Below, piece by piece: positions 10,118-20,992 of a DNA stretch of 64,000 nt (position 1 is its first letter; each line of letters starts with the position of its first letter). Made by a program: the position numbers and the translations under genes. The stretch comes from Rhodocollybia butyracea (lineage: Eukaryota > Basidiomycota > Agaricomycetes > Agaricales > Omphalotaceae), in assembly GCA_015501585.1 (NCBI GenBank), contig JADNRY010000079.1:124001-188000 (forward strand), written 5' to 3'. Below the pieces are notes generated by a model, which saw only the letters and a program-made list of their open reading frames with translations, ran no database searches and was not told where the DNA came from.

Positions 10118-11640
10118 TGTAGCGCCCACGGACCGAATGGTGGCGATGCAAAGCTGACTAATGCTTTTTTGCTTTTTTGCTCACTGCGTTCATGTCTTCA
10201 AACGAATCTTCAAACGAATCTTCAAATGAATCAGACTCACTCAGCTTAAAAACGGGCATAACGGTGTAATCTGGAAACTCTCCTCACAGCTCTCTACTCC
10301 CGAAGAAGCGTGCCAAGAATCAGAGTCCAACCACTTCAATCTGCTCAATAATCTGCCCATTGACTCGGATTGCGTGTTACATTTTACAAATTGAAAGACC
10401 TCCCTCCGTACACTTACAGCTACACTACGGCGTACGCAAACTCGATGTTCTGGAAAGTTTTGTTACCCTGACGGAACTGCTCGATACCATCCATTCCCCT
10501 TTCTCGAATCATCACGTCGTTGAAATGTCCACTCAACCGTATCTCTCCCAGATCTGCCGCCCAGCTTCAGTTCCCTCTAACGCCCAAAGCCCGAGCCGGC
10601 TATCATATATATTATATGTCAGACCTATCAGATCTTTCAACGTACACGCCTCCTCCGGGATCAGATAACACCATGACGAATTCTGATACCGGGCAGTCCC
10701 AATTCCGCTCCTAGTCCTAGTCCTAGTCCTGGTCCCGCCAGATCGTAGTCTCCTCCTCGTCCTTCAACTTCTCCAACTCCCGAAGGCCTCACGCGCACGC
10801 ATCACGAAAATTCTCCGCTCCCACTCAAACTCAGCCCGCCTCATCCCAACATACTCCACCCCTCCGCATCCCAGGCACGATTCTGCCTTTCAAACACTTC
10901 ACCCCAGGGACAAAAACCAAGTACTGCCGGCATGTCGCCACTGATGCGGATTGCAAGATGGACTAGATGCTGGATCCGATGTCAGGTTTGCTTGTATTCG
11001 GATATGGACATATATGGGAATATGGATTCAGATACGCATTCTCGGTGGCCACAGCGCTACAACATGCAGATCTATGTGGACATGGGGATGGGAATGGGCT
11101 GCCTGGGCGTGGATATGGACACGGAGCATCGCGCGTTATTGAAGCGGCTGAAGATCGGAAGGCGAAGGAGGGGTGGTTGAACGTTGATATATGATACGTT
11201 GATGAGGGAGGAAGTTTATGTGACGTATGATACTGCTGGTCGTCGTCGTGGCGGTGGTGCTGCTGTCGCGTAATCGGCTGCGGTTTGTGGGAGTCGGGGA
11301 GTCGTCCTTCTGAACTTTTTTTTTCCGTGCGTGTATCGTGCATGTATGATGGGTATCTCATGCTGTGCTACTATCATTGTTATCGTCGTTTTTTCGCCCT
11401 CCCCTTCTCGCTATGTTTTGAACTTTCGATCACCAGATGGTTTCGAACACCTTGCAACCTTATTACTTTTTTTGCGCTTAGTCGCTCTCATCTACTCTCA
11501 CTCACTCAGCCCTCAGAAAGGAATTTGGACTTGGAACCCCAATATTCTTTGCCCTCGGCTTTGACTGCTTTGAATGTACTTACTGCACGTAGATTCGGTC
11601 GCTTTCTTACTCCTTCACGCATGTAAAGAAACTAGCGGAA
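10118..11640 (+). repeat. R repeat, copy 2
   Basis: It starts TGTAGCGCCCACGGACCG and follows the same order of landmarks as R1. The AGTCCTAGTCCTAGTC minisatellite is short (10695-10735). The segment GGCACGATTCTGCCTTTC, followed by CACCCCAGGGACAAA and TACTGCCGGCATGTCGCC, reads as PGTILPF...FTPGTK..YCRHVA in one frame. The same reading appears in R3 (PGTIPPFKIDFTPG) and partly in R4, which suggests R descends from a coding gene. Confidence 0.8.
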
Positions 11641-12770
11641 AATCCCACCCACCCAGCGGCGTGACTTTTTCCGCGATTCCCCGAGCTAACACTCGGTGCC
11701 CCCCAGCCCACAGTTTCTCGGTGTACCTTTTAGATTGAACCTGCGATAGATCAGGCTGGACTCAATGTAATCATTTTGACTATTTGCCTCACTCTACGTG
11801 GGTTTCAGTGCACCTGCCAATGCTGGCTCTTCTGAGATGGAACTTGAGCACATTTTGAGTGCTCAGTAGCTCTCTATCTCCATATACAGGTAAGAGTGCC
11901 GGTCCAGGCAGGCAAAATACCTCTCATCTACCTAACTTTACAGAGTTAGTCCTACTCTAGTCTCTAGTAGATGCATCACACAACTATGTGGTTTATTGAC
12001 CGCATAATGATGAACTGAACGTTATACTATATAGGTTTCCTATTATTATTGTAGCTGCTATTGGTCTTTCCTTTGTCTCGGGATCACGTAGTCTAGGTCT
12101 GTTGCGTAGTAGTACTTTTACTGTCACATGTATAGAATACTTGTATCAATCTCATTCATTTTCAACAAATGTGAACCAAATGGTAGCAATAATACCAGGG
12201 AAATGGTACAGTAATATGAACCAATCTGGCCTAAAGTAAATAGATACCTAAACAACGAGAATCAATCTTGTTCAATATGAGCCGATTGAAGTCCCAGTGT
12301 TTGATTCTCATTGATTACAAGTAAATACACCTGTCATTGACCGACAGTTCTCAATCTAATCCGATCTCACTCAATCTCATTCATTTTCAACCATTCTCAA
12401 TCGACCCAATTTTCACTGGGATTCAGTACTAGGACCATGCTGCGTGTTAATTCTTCCCTCGTTCCTTCCCTGTCTCCGCAGACTTAAATGAGTTGTGATG
12501 TTCATGTATAACCAACTAAAATAGTCCCTCTACTTGACACTACACTCTACTACACTATGGGCAAAAAGATAGATTAACTGATGGCGTCACAATCTGAGTA
12601 CCCAATTTGACATCCGAGCGCTTCTCTTTCTCGCTTCTCTTTCTTGACTGACAGACATGCAGGCTTCATTTTTGGATCATGTTTTAAACCAGAATCTGCC
12701 GATGGCCCCGCTATCTTAACACAGGTCGTCGCTGATGACATCTTGTTTAATAGCGGTCACTGTCCTTCTA
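11641..12770. other. AT-rich intergenic stretch upstream of copy D
   Basis: No gene is supported. Between 12130 and 12420 the sequence AATCTCATTCATTTTCAAC occurs twice as a direct repeat (about 12149 and 12373), with AT-rich sequence between. This may be an old inserted element, but I could not define ends. Confidence 0.4.
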
Positions 12771-12772
12771 CG

Positions 12773-12792
12773 AACCTGATAAATAGGTTTAG
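12773..12792 (+). promoter_or_regulatory. Conserved TATA-like element of copy D
   Basis: CCTGATAAATAGGTTTAGAC lies about 55 bp before the ATG and is shared with C, E, F, J and K. Confidence 0.6.
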
Positions 12793-12843
12793 ACCCACTT
12801 GTGTTGTTGCTATCCCCTGTCGCGATTTTACATTTTTGAGTTC

Positions 12844-14156
12844 ATGACTGCCTACCTAACGCTAGAAGAGGTGGTACAACTCCTGGATGATAGGAAATTG
12901 ATTTCGGTACTTCACATTACTGCTTTCCTCTCCAAGCCTGCTGAATGTCATGGTGGTTCTCTCCTAGTATGTTGTTTGTGTGTAACATCAAGTCGTCCTT
13001 ACCTATCCTCGTACTCATGCTAATTTGAGCAGTATCAAGCACTGTACTTTTCCTGTATGACTGGATGCTCACGTTTCCGGTGGAACTGGATGTTGTGTGG
13101 TCCGAGATACGACCTCTGAGACCTCTGAATGTGCTCTACGTCATCCAGCGATACATGCCGTTCATTGACACGATTGGCATTCTATTTGCAGGCAAGGATG
13201 ATGTACTGGCCGCTTCTTAGAATCTTAGCTGATACTGAACGCTTACAGTGAATTTCGCAAAACCTATAGAGCCGAATACCTGTCGTATCCTGTATAGCAT
13301 CATGGCATGTAAGTGTTCTTGCTTCCCATGTGCTCATTTATTTGATGTGTCTTCACCTCGAAAAGGGATGTATCTTACAGGAATAGTCCTAACAGAAGGT
13401 CCTCGCCGAATCGATTCTCATATCCTTGGTTTAATAGATCCTTATTATGTAAAACTACAGCTGTCTTAACGATGCGCACCTGGGCGCTTTGGGGAAAAGA
13501 TATCAGATTAACTGTTGGCCTCACAATATTCTTTGTGGGATGCTGGGTACCCAGTTTTTACGTCGCACGTCTCTTCGTCGATTCACAGATATGTAAGTCC
13601 CGCGTCGCACTTACAGTGCAGGCTACTAATGAACCCTTGAATATTCATTGCCCCCCTTCTTAGATGTCCCTTCTCCACTCCCGCAGTTTGGATGTGTGAT
13701 ACTGGGTGGTGAATCAATATTGTTCGTGTGTTGGGTGATCTTGATGGCTTACGAAGCAGGTGGGTTAATGTATGTTCTTTGAGCTCAGTCATTCATACAG
13801 AATTACTCTTTCTTGCTAGTAATCGTAACACTAATGTTGATCCCTGGCCTTTCATATTGTGCATTATTTCTCTCATTCTCGACCATGGACTTGTTCTCAG
13901 TCTCTACCTCATATATAGTCCGCTCAGGAAATTGGTCAGCCTTGACCACTGTAGTTTACCGAGACGGTAAGGGCTAACTATTTTAATCATGATTCGACTG
14001 AGATTGTTTGATTTCTAGGTATCACTTACTACCTGATTCTTTTTGGTGAATCTCTACAGTTGTACCCTTCTCATTTAATTGTGGTACTTACTATCAACAT
14101 CAGGGCTGTCAGTGGCAAATTTGCTCACTGTTCTACTACTGCCGGTTTGTCCTTGA
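12844..14156 (+). CDS. DUF6533 domain multi-pass membrane protein, copy D (nearly intact)
   Basis: This is a fungal DUF6533 family protein of unknown function with about seven predicted membrane helices. Exon 1 (12844-12952) gives MTAYLTLEEVVQLLDDRKL. Exon 2 (from 13033) carries the signature LFLYDWMLTFPVELDVVW and VIQRYMPFIDTIGI. Later exons give EPNTCRILY, WMYLTGIVLTE, MRTWALWGKDIRLTVGL, GCWVPSFYVARLF, a CWVILMAYEA helix, VTLMLIPGLSYCALFLSF, YRDGITYYLILFG and LSVANLLTVLLLPV, ending in TGA. All exon joins I tested keep phase except intron 2. There the only nearby GT (GATGAT|GTACTGG) joined to CTTACAG puts exon 3 out of frame. Compared with E and F the cytoplasmic tail is shorter. Function may depend on an unusual splice, so the copy is either functional or freshly dead. 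Confidence 0.65.
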
Positions 14157-14574
14157 ATCCTTAAACTACTATCACATCAGCTCATCCTTTGGCGCAGCAT
14201 GATCTCCAGAACCTTTTCATTTCGTATCAGCGAGTGATGCAGACCTTGCTGACCAGCAGAGTCATTCTCCATATGCGAAGTCAGTCGCGCAAACCACCAA
14301 CCACCTCAGCACTCATGCTACATGATCTCTAATTGTCCACTGTATGATAGTAAGTCACAGTAAATCAAGTAGTGCTGATATCGCTAATAAACTCGTAAGT
14401 TAGGGAAGTATGAAGATGGAGACTGAGGCTAGAACAGCCCGAGTCCATGTTTGGTTCTGGCTCACTCAACCTTTGAAAGAAGTGCAAAAAGATATCAATG
14501 ATTACAACAAATAAAATACTTTAACATGTGTACAACATACCCTCTGTTCTGACATTCTGACGGCAATCGTCAAC

Positions 14575-14705
14575 CATTAGCATGTTTCTCTGTCTACTCC
14601 CAACTGACCTTCTGTGCATCTTTCTCGTTCTCCGTGGAGAACGGATCGTTGGGGTTCAATGAGGGCGCTAAGTAAGGCCTGGACGAGACCGTCCGAATCT
14701 GAAGA
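14575..14705 (-). pseudogene. E2 ubiquitin-conjugating enzyme remnant, P2 unit
   Basis: The reverse strand reads IRTVSSRPYLA, then LNPNDPFSTENEKDAQKVSWE, a stop, and TEKHANG. This aligns with the remnant at 1.8-2.0 kb ([26 protein letters not shown]) but lacks the VTDVAKYYK segment and has a stop in place of the Trp codon. It is clearly a dead copy duplicated with the array unit. Confidence 0.65.
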
Positions 14706-14959
14706 ACGGGTAACCAATTGTCTGCAAAGTAAAACTGAGTTTATACAAGTTGAAATCATGGTCCTGGAATGGACTGATACGCACCTTTCGAGATTATCAA
14801 ACAAATCCGAGCTTTAAATTAACCTTTTCTCAGTCACCACCCAGATAGCACACAAATCTAGTTACTCGCCGATATTTGGGTGATAGATCTTGGTGAAAAA
14901 TCCATTCTATCAAGCTTATCTTTGTCCGAACGTTATGTTCATCATTCAATCGGTTCGTA

Positions 14960-15730
14960 AAATAGTACTAAGGGTGGAAAATCGGTGGAAATCACGAGGA
15001 AACAAGTAGACCATCTACCACAATGGATCTCCTCAACGACTTCAGGCTCTCGATGGCATCTTCGGTTTTCACAGCCCAGAAGAATTTGATACGGATAGAA
15101 ACAAGCCGAAAGGGGTAGAAAAGGCTTAACGCACGGCACGTTACTGTAGAATGTCCCATACTCACCTATCCTGTCACGAAGCGTTCGAAAATATCCAGCG
15201 TGCTCTTAAGTCGTCAAGTCCCTCAGATTCACAGCGGCTTCGATATCTAGGAGGTAGAGTTCGGACGCATTCATGAGCACACCGAACGCAGGCCTAGCTC
15301 TAGTACCGCCCGAGCTCTTGAGCATAAACTTCAACCTCGTGAGTATCCTGAGTTGCGTTCATGTATTTTCGCCTAAAAACGTAGCATTCAATGATCGAGA
15401 ATCGGTGTGAAGCAGCCGCCTGGGCGGGACCAAGAAAAGTCATCGCTCTCAAGAGCAACATCAATCGCACCGGCAAGTGGGAGACGTATGTAGGATCCAT
15501 GAGCGAACAAGCCATAGGGAATAAGTTGTGTATACAAGGACCAGACTGAACACTGCAAGAAAGCTGGGGAGCGGAGGTGCATGTCAGGGCTTGAGCATCA
15601 GGTCCGATGAGAAAAATTGTAAGTATAGGGCCCAGATGTATATGAATGCATGCAGGTGGTGAAAGATGCAACTTGAGCAACTTGACACAAGCCTACACAA
15701 GCTTGATCATCGACATGATGGTATGAATTT
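14960..15730 (-). pseudogene. Gene P copy 2
   Basis: Shared segments with copy 1 include LRAMTFLGP, IIECYVFRRKYMNATQDTHE, VLMNASELYLL and VNLRDLTT. Nucleotide similarity also covers the GGAAATCACGAGGAAACAAG block. Stops and frame changes break the reading (for example a stop right after DLTT), so it is not functional as read. Confidence 0.5.
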
Positions 15731-15866
15731 AAGTTGGTTTCTAGCCGGATAATAGAGTGACATCGACGCAATAGAAGATAATTTCTCGGAAGCGGTCCGT
15801 CTAAAGAAGAGCGTGTTGAGCTCTGGTGAGATCTCAACAAACCTTAGAAGGGTGAAGAAGTAAACC

Positions 15867-17570
15867 TGTAGCGCCCACGGACCGAATGTGCAGAGCTGAC
15901 TAATTAGTAATACTTTTTTCATCAGAGGGCGCTAAATACGTTCAACGTTCAACGTTCGTTCATCGTTCATCTGGTATCTGATATCTTCCAAGGAATCAAT
16001 TACATGTAAATCACCAGTGGAATCTGGAAACTCTCCTCACAGCTCTCTATCCCGAAGAAGTGCGGTACTTCCAAGAATCGGAGTCCAACGACTTCAATGC
16101 TCAATAATTTGCCCACTGACTCGGATTGCATGTTACATGTTACCAATTGAAAGCTCTCCCTCCGTACACTTACACTATGGCGTATGCATATTCGATGTTC
16201 TGTCCATATGGAAAGGTTTGATACCCTGAAGGAACTGAGATGCTCGATAACATTCATTCCGCTTAATAAACCAACACAAATATATCCACGTCGTCGAAAT
16301 GCACCCATACCCAATGCTTCAACTTTCCCATCACCAGACTACTTTCTTCCAGATCTGCCGCCCCGCTGCAATTCCCTTCAACGCCCAAAGCCCAAGTTGG
16401 CACTCAGATCTCAGACCTGGATCGTTCAACGTACACGCCTCCTCCGGGATCAGATAACACCGACCCTGATACCGGGCAGTCCTAGTTCCAACTAGTTTCA
16501 GTCCCATTTCCAACGGTCGTAGTCTCAGCCACACTCCTTATTACCTCTCTACTCTCTCCTCCTCTCATCTTCGTCCTTCAACTCCTCCAACTCCTCACGC
16601 GCACCCTCAAGGCCTCACGCCTCACCAAAATTCTCCACCTCTACTCAAACCCAGCCCAACATACACCACCCCTCCGCCGCTAGGCACGATTCCGCCGTTC
16701 AAGATAGACTTCACCCCGGGGACAAACATCAAGTACTGTCGGCATGTCGCTGCTGATGCGGATTGCTTGTGGATATGGATATGAAATTATATGTGAATAT
16801 AGAATCGGATACGTGTTCTCGGTGGCCACAGCGCTACAACGTGCAGATTGATGTGGACATGGGGATGGGATGGGCGGGGATATCGACACGCTGCAGCATC
16901 GTGCGTTATTGAGGCTATTGAAGATCTAGTGGGAAGCAATGGAGGGGTGATTAATGAGGGAGGAGGTTAATGTGAGGTATGATATATGATGATGCTGGCA
17001 GTGGTGCTGCTGTCGCGTGAGTGGGTGTGGTATGTGGGAGTCGAGGTATTGTGTTTTTGAGGAAGTCGAGGAGTCGTCACTCGTGTCTTGGAACTTTTTC
17101 GTGCGTGTATCATGGAAGATGGATATCTCATGCTTTCCTTTTCCCATGCTGTGCTACTCTTCCCTTCTCGCTATGTTTTGACCTTTCGACCACCAGATGG
17201 ATTCATGGCACGGAGATCACGATGTTTATATAAATTCAATGATCCTTTTCATTTCGAACTCCTTGCAACCTTTTAGCTCTATTTTTGCGCTTAGTCGCTC
17301 TCACTCAGCCCTCGGAACGGAATTTGGAATTGGAACCCCAATGTTCCTTACTCTCGACTTTGCTGCATAGACTATTACACATAGACGGATAGCTGTACTG
17401 CACATAGATTCGGTCGCTTTCTTACTCCTTCACGTATGTATGGACTCAGGTTAGGGTAGGTTTTAGAATCTATCCATTCTTGTTGCGTCATGCTCCTTTC
17501 ACAGTGCTCACTGCTAGTGACATCTTTGGTAGCCCGAGGCTCGTGAACACGCCAATAGTGCCACATAGAG
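15867..17570 (+). repeat. R repeat, copy 3
   Basis: It starts TGTAGCGCCCACGGACCG directly after gene P copy 2 and keeps the landmark order of R1. The coding-like segment at 16675-16760 reads LGTIPPFKIDFTPGTNIKYC, the best-preserved version of that motif in the window. The tail contains TTTGGTAGCCCGAGGC. Confidence 0.8.
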
Positions 17571-18286
17571 CTAGTCGTTTGCCCGTACTCTCAGTTTTTT
17601 CTTCTTTGGTATAACAGGGATCGTCCCCTCATAAACTCTGCGTCGGCTTCTCGAACTCTTCAAAGGCACTTGACTGAACTAAAGCGATCAAGGCGGATCT
17701 GGAATTGTCGGAAGAGGAGCGCTAGGGAGCGCTCCCTCAAATGTCCCTTTGGCGCCATCGTGGCTAGTTACCCACATTCTCTTCCTATACAAGTCCGTCC
17801 TCCCGACTCTCCCCTCCTACTCTCCAACCAGAGATACACTATCGCGAACAAGGTGCCAACGAGTCTTCTATTTAACGAGTCAAATCACATCAAGTCCTTG
17901 CCTCTATTGATGGTTTCCTCTCAAGGACAGCCTCAGCATCCTACTGACCGGAGTTTAGTGAGCCGGGACATATTTACGCTTTCGGATATCTTTATGCCTC
18001 CAGGCATCTTTGCGCCTTCGGGCATCTCTTCGCCTCCCGGCATAAGGTGCCTTATACTCCCCACTGATCTCCATAGCATAGAAGTAGGAGCACCGGCCCA
18101 GGCCCAGGCAAAACGCCTCTCATTATCTACCTAACTTTACAGACTCAAGACGCACCACGTAACTGTGTAATTACAGCTTGGAATACTTCAGCTAATGCAA
18201 GCGAGCAGCCTTTCTTCATCCGGACCTCTAGATGGATGTCTCCATAACACACGTCATCGTTGATAGCATCTTAGTCTTTCCATCGA
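17571..18286 (+). repeat. Spacer block between R3 and copy E
   Basis: The block with AACAGGGATCGTCCCC, AAGGCGGATCT, CCCACATTCTCTT, ACACTATCGCGAACAAGG and CATCAAGTCCTTG recurs upstream of copies F (25.98-26.05 kb) and K (55.2-55.55 kb). An open frame (17670-18134) crosses it, but it is not conserved in the other copies. Confidence 0.6.
17960..18055 (+). repeat. Short minisatellite with alternating inverted motifs
   Basis: Units of about 18-21 bp of the type CGGATATCTTTATGCCTCCAGGCATCTTTGCGCC repeat four times with changes; read as protein they give GIFAPSGISSPPGI. Each unit contains small GCCT...AGGC or GCC...GGC inverted pairs. Confidence 0.5.
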
Positions 18287-18305
18287 CCTGATAAATAGGT
18301 TTGGG
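18287..18305 (+). promoter_or_regulatory. Conserved TATA-like element of copy E
   Basis: CCTGATAAATAGGTTTGGGC lies about 65 bp before the ATG at 18365, identical to F and K over most of its length. Confidence 0.6.
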
Positions 18306-18538
18306 CCCACCTTTTGCGTTGGTTGCTAGCTCCCCATCGCGATATCACTTTTCAGAGCCCTTCGATGACTACATTTCAAACACCAGAAGAAGTGGTCAGA
18401 TACCTTGATGGTAGGATTCTGATAACGGTACTTCACACTAAGTACTGTTTTCTGCGTAAAGTTTGCTGAACGTTGTCTTCGTGTTCCTTTCCTAGTATCT
18501 TCTTGGTGCGTATCTTGCATAACTATTCTCATACACAC

Positions 18539-19341
18539 ATCACCAAAATGTCCAAAACAATATAACACTTTACATAGGTTTATAAAAGTCTGGAATAATT
18601 TTGTGGCATGATAACAAGATTATCCTTTGATATTATAATGAGAAGGAGTTATCATGCTCATCATGATTCTGAGAAGGTATAACAGCCTTGTCACAATGAT
18701 ATGCATATTATAATGTGGTTATCATACCCTTGTCACAATTATAACTGGTTATCATGCTGTTATCATGATCACAACTGATTATAAAGTACATATCATGGTG
18801 CTAGCTGAATGATCCAAAAACTGAAGTGAAAAGGGCGAGAAAAAGTAAAAAAAGGGTCGGGAATGATTAGGTGAAGTTAAAAAAATTTGGCCCCTTTCCC
18901 TATATATTAAGCAAAAACATAGATCCTAACAAGCATGCTCTGGCGTAGTGGTAACGCGTCTCAAGTATATGGTCTAAGCGCTGTCTAAGCTTGAGGTCGC
19001 GGGTTCGAACCACGCCGGTATCATTTACTTCCACTTGTGTTTGTGACCTTGCTGCTGCATTAAGAGTCGTATTATGTAATACCCGATCTCTTTGTATTAT
19101 TTTTGGCTTTTTAATTTTTCTTATTTTGCCTGGCCATGATCAACCTCACCATGCATGATAACCCCTACCATGCATGATCATCTGAAGTCACTGTGACAGA
19201 AAATGATAACTCATGATGGGCATGATCAATGGGGGGGAGTAGCGTGTTAACTCAGGTATCATACCCTGCCATGAGTGGTGGGGCTGATGCCAGATTCCAG
19301 AGAATATAATGAGTATATATTGTTTCAGACATTTTAGTGAT
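18539..19341. mobile_element. CACTA-like non-autonomous DNA transposon (803 bp) in intron 1 of copy E
   Basis: The two ends (18539-18564 and 19316-19341) are inverted repeats matching at 23 of 26 positions; the outer bases read CACCAAAATGTCC at the left and GACATTTTAGTG at the right, so the right end has the CACTA terminus exactly. The other DUF6533 copies have an uninterrupted intron here, which fixes the insertion. The AT next to each end could be a 2-bp target duplication. The interior encodes no transposase. It is full of GATAAC, ATCATG and CATGCATGAT motifs in both orientations, which resemble subterminal transposase-binding repeats. It also carries a tRNA-like sequence. Confidence 0.75.
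18934..19021 (+). other. tRNA-like sequence with pol III A and B boxes inside the transposon
   Basis: TGGCGTAGTGG (18941) fits an A box and GGGTTCGAACC (19010) a B box. Between them CTCAAG and CTTGAG can pair as an anticodon stem around a roughly 24-nt intron-like insert. The acceptor halves (CATGCTC and CGGTATC) pair poorly and the T stem has mismatches, so I call it a degenerate or SINE-like tRNA relative and not a working tRNA. Confidence 0.5.
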
Positions 19342-20992
19342 GCATACTCAAAAATCAAAACAGTATCATGCGCTGCGCTTTTCCTGTATGACTGGATTCT
19401 CATGCTTCCAGTTGAGTTGGATGTCGTCTGGACCGAGAAGATACGACTATGACTGTACTCTACATCATCCAACGATACATGCCGTTTATCGACACCATTG
19501 GCATTCAGTTTGCAGGAAAGGATGACGAGTTGATTGCTTGATGATATCTGACACTGAACCTTACTTACAGTGTACTTTGTGGAACCTAGTATAGAACCAA
19601 ATACATGTCTTATCCTGTATAAGATCAGTTCATGTATGTGCTAGGCCTACTTCTTATATGCGCGTTCTTATGATATGTTTCATCCTGAACAGGGATGTAT
19701 ATTATAGGGATAGCCCTAACAGAAGGTACTTGCCGGATTGATACATATCCTTGGTTTACAAGATACTTATGCAGAGAGATAGTTATCTTAACGATGCGCA
19801 CCTGGGCACTTTGGGAAAAAGATATCAGATTAACCGTTGGCCTCACGATCTTCTTTGTGATGTGTTGGGTACCTGTTTTTTACATTGGGCATCAATTCAT
19901 CAATTCAGACACATGTAGGTACTAGGTCGTGCGTCGCGCATATGATGCAGGCTACTAGTGAATATTGAATCCTTGAATTGTCATTCATCACCCCTTCCCT
20001 AGATATCCCTTCTCCCCTCCCACAGATTGGAGTATGTGTGATACTGGCTACCAAATCAAATTTCTTCTGGGTTTGGATGATCTTGATGATCTACGAAGCA
20101 GGTGAGTTGATGTATGTTCTTTGGGCTCAGTCGTTCATACCGGACTACTCTTTCTTTCCAGTGATCCTGATACTGATGTTGATCCCTGGCCTCCCTTATT
20201 GTTTGTTGTTTTTCTCACTCCTGACTGTGCTTTGTTCTCAGCCCCAGCCCCGTATATACTTAGTCCGCTCAAGAAATTGGTCGGCGCTGAACACCATAAT
20301 ATATAGAGACGGTAAGGGCTGACTACTATTTTGATTATTATTATTCTACTGAGATTTTTTGATTTCCAGGTATCACTTACTACCTATTTCTTTTCGGTGA
20401 ATATCTACTACAACTCTACCCTTTCCGTTGTGATACTTACCATTCCATCCACTTCAGGGCTGTCAGCGGCAAATTTGGTCACTAGTCTACTACTGCCAGT
20501 GAGTGTTTACATCCTCAAGCTTCTCATGTCACTTCATCCTCTGGTACAGCATAATCTCCAGGACCTTTTCATTATGCATCAGCGAGTGATGCAAACCTTG
20601 CTGACCAGCAGAGTCGTCCTCCATATACGAAGTCAGTTGCGCAAACCACCAACCATCTTGTTGAGAGATCCAGAACCCTAGAAGGGCAAAGAGTCCTACC
20701 ATTTTGTTCAACCCCGGACCGAGTATAAGTAGTGGTCTTATCATCCAAAATATTCTGACTCAAGAATCAAACATATACCATAGTCTCAGTAGCTACGAAG
20801 TATGACTCTCAGCTATCTATTGGAGTGCTCCTGAGGGTTATTCATATGTATGCCGCTTAATATTATGAACTTTGTACTGGTTTTCTCATTCACTGTATGA
20901 TGTTTTACACACTTCGTTCTTTGCCCATCAGAACCTTGATTAGGAGCTAATTAAACACACGTGATGTATTGGAGGCTTGAACATTCACATCC

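Larger units (their letters stand above)
18365..20681 (+). pseudogene. DUF6533 family copy E, split by a transposon in intron 1
   Basis: Exon 1 starts MTTFQTPEEVVRYLDGRILI but has four extra bases near 18437 that shift the frame to a stop. Intron 1 holds an 803-bp inserted element. Downstream exons are well kept: LPVELDVVW, EPNTC, a WMYIIGIALTE exon, MRTWALWEKDIRLTVGL, VMCWVPVFYIGHQF, a LMIYEA helix, LMLIPGLPYCLLFFS, YRDGITYYLFLFG, LSAANLVTSLLLPVSVYILK and a long tail MHQRVMQTLLTSRVVLHIR. The C-terminal exon is one of only two in the array that stay open to the long tail (with F). The exon-1 frameshift makes it a pseudogene unless translation starts elsewhere. Confidence 0.8.

Noticed and set aside
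18934..19021. Functional tRNA gene
   Set aside because: The acceptor and T stems have several mismatches and the sequence lies inside a mobile element; kept only as a tRNA-like feature.
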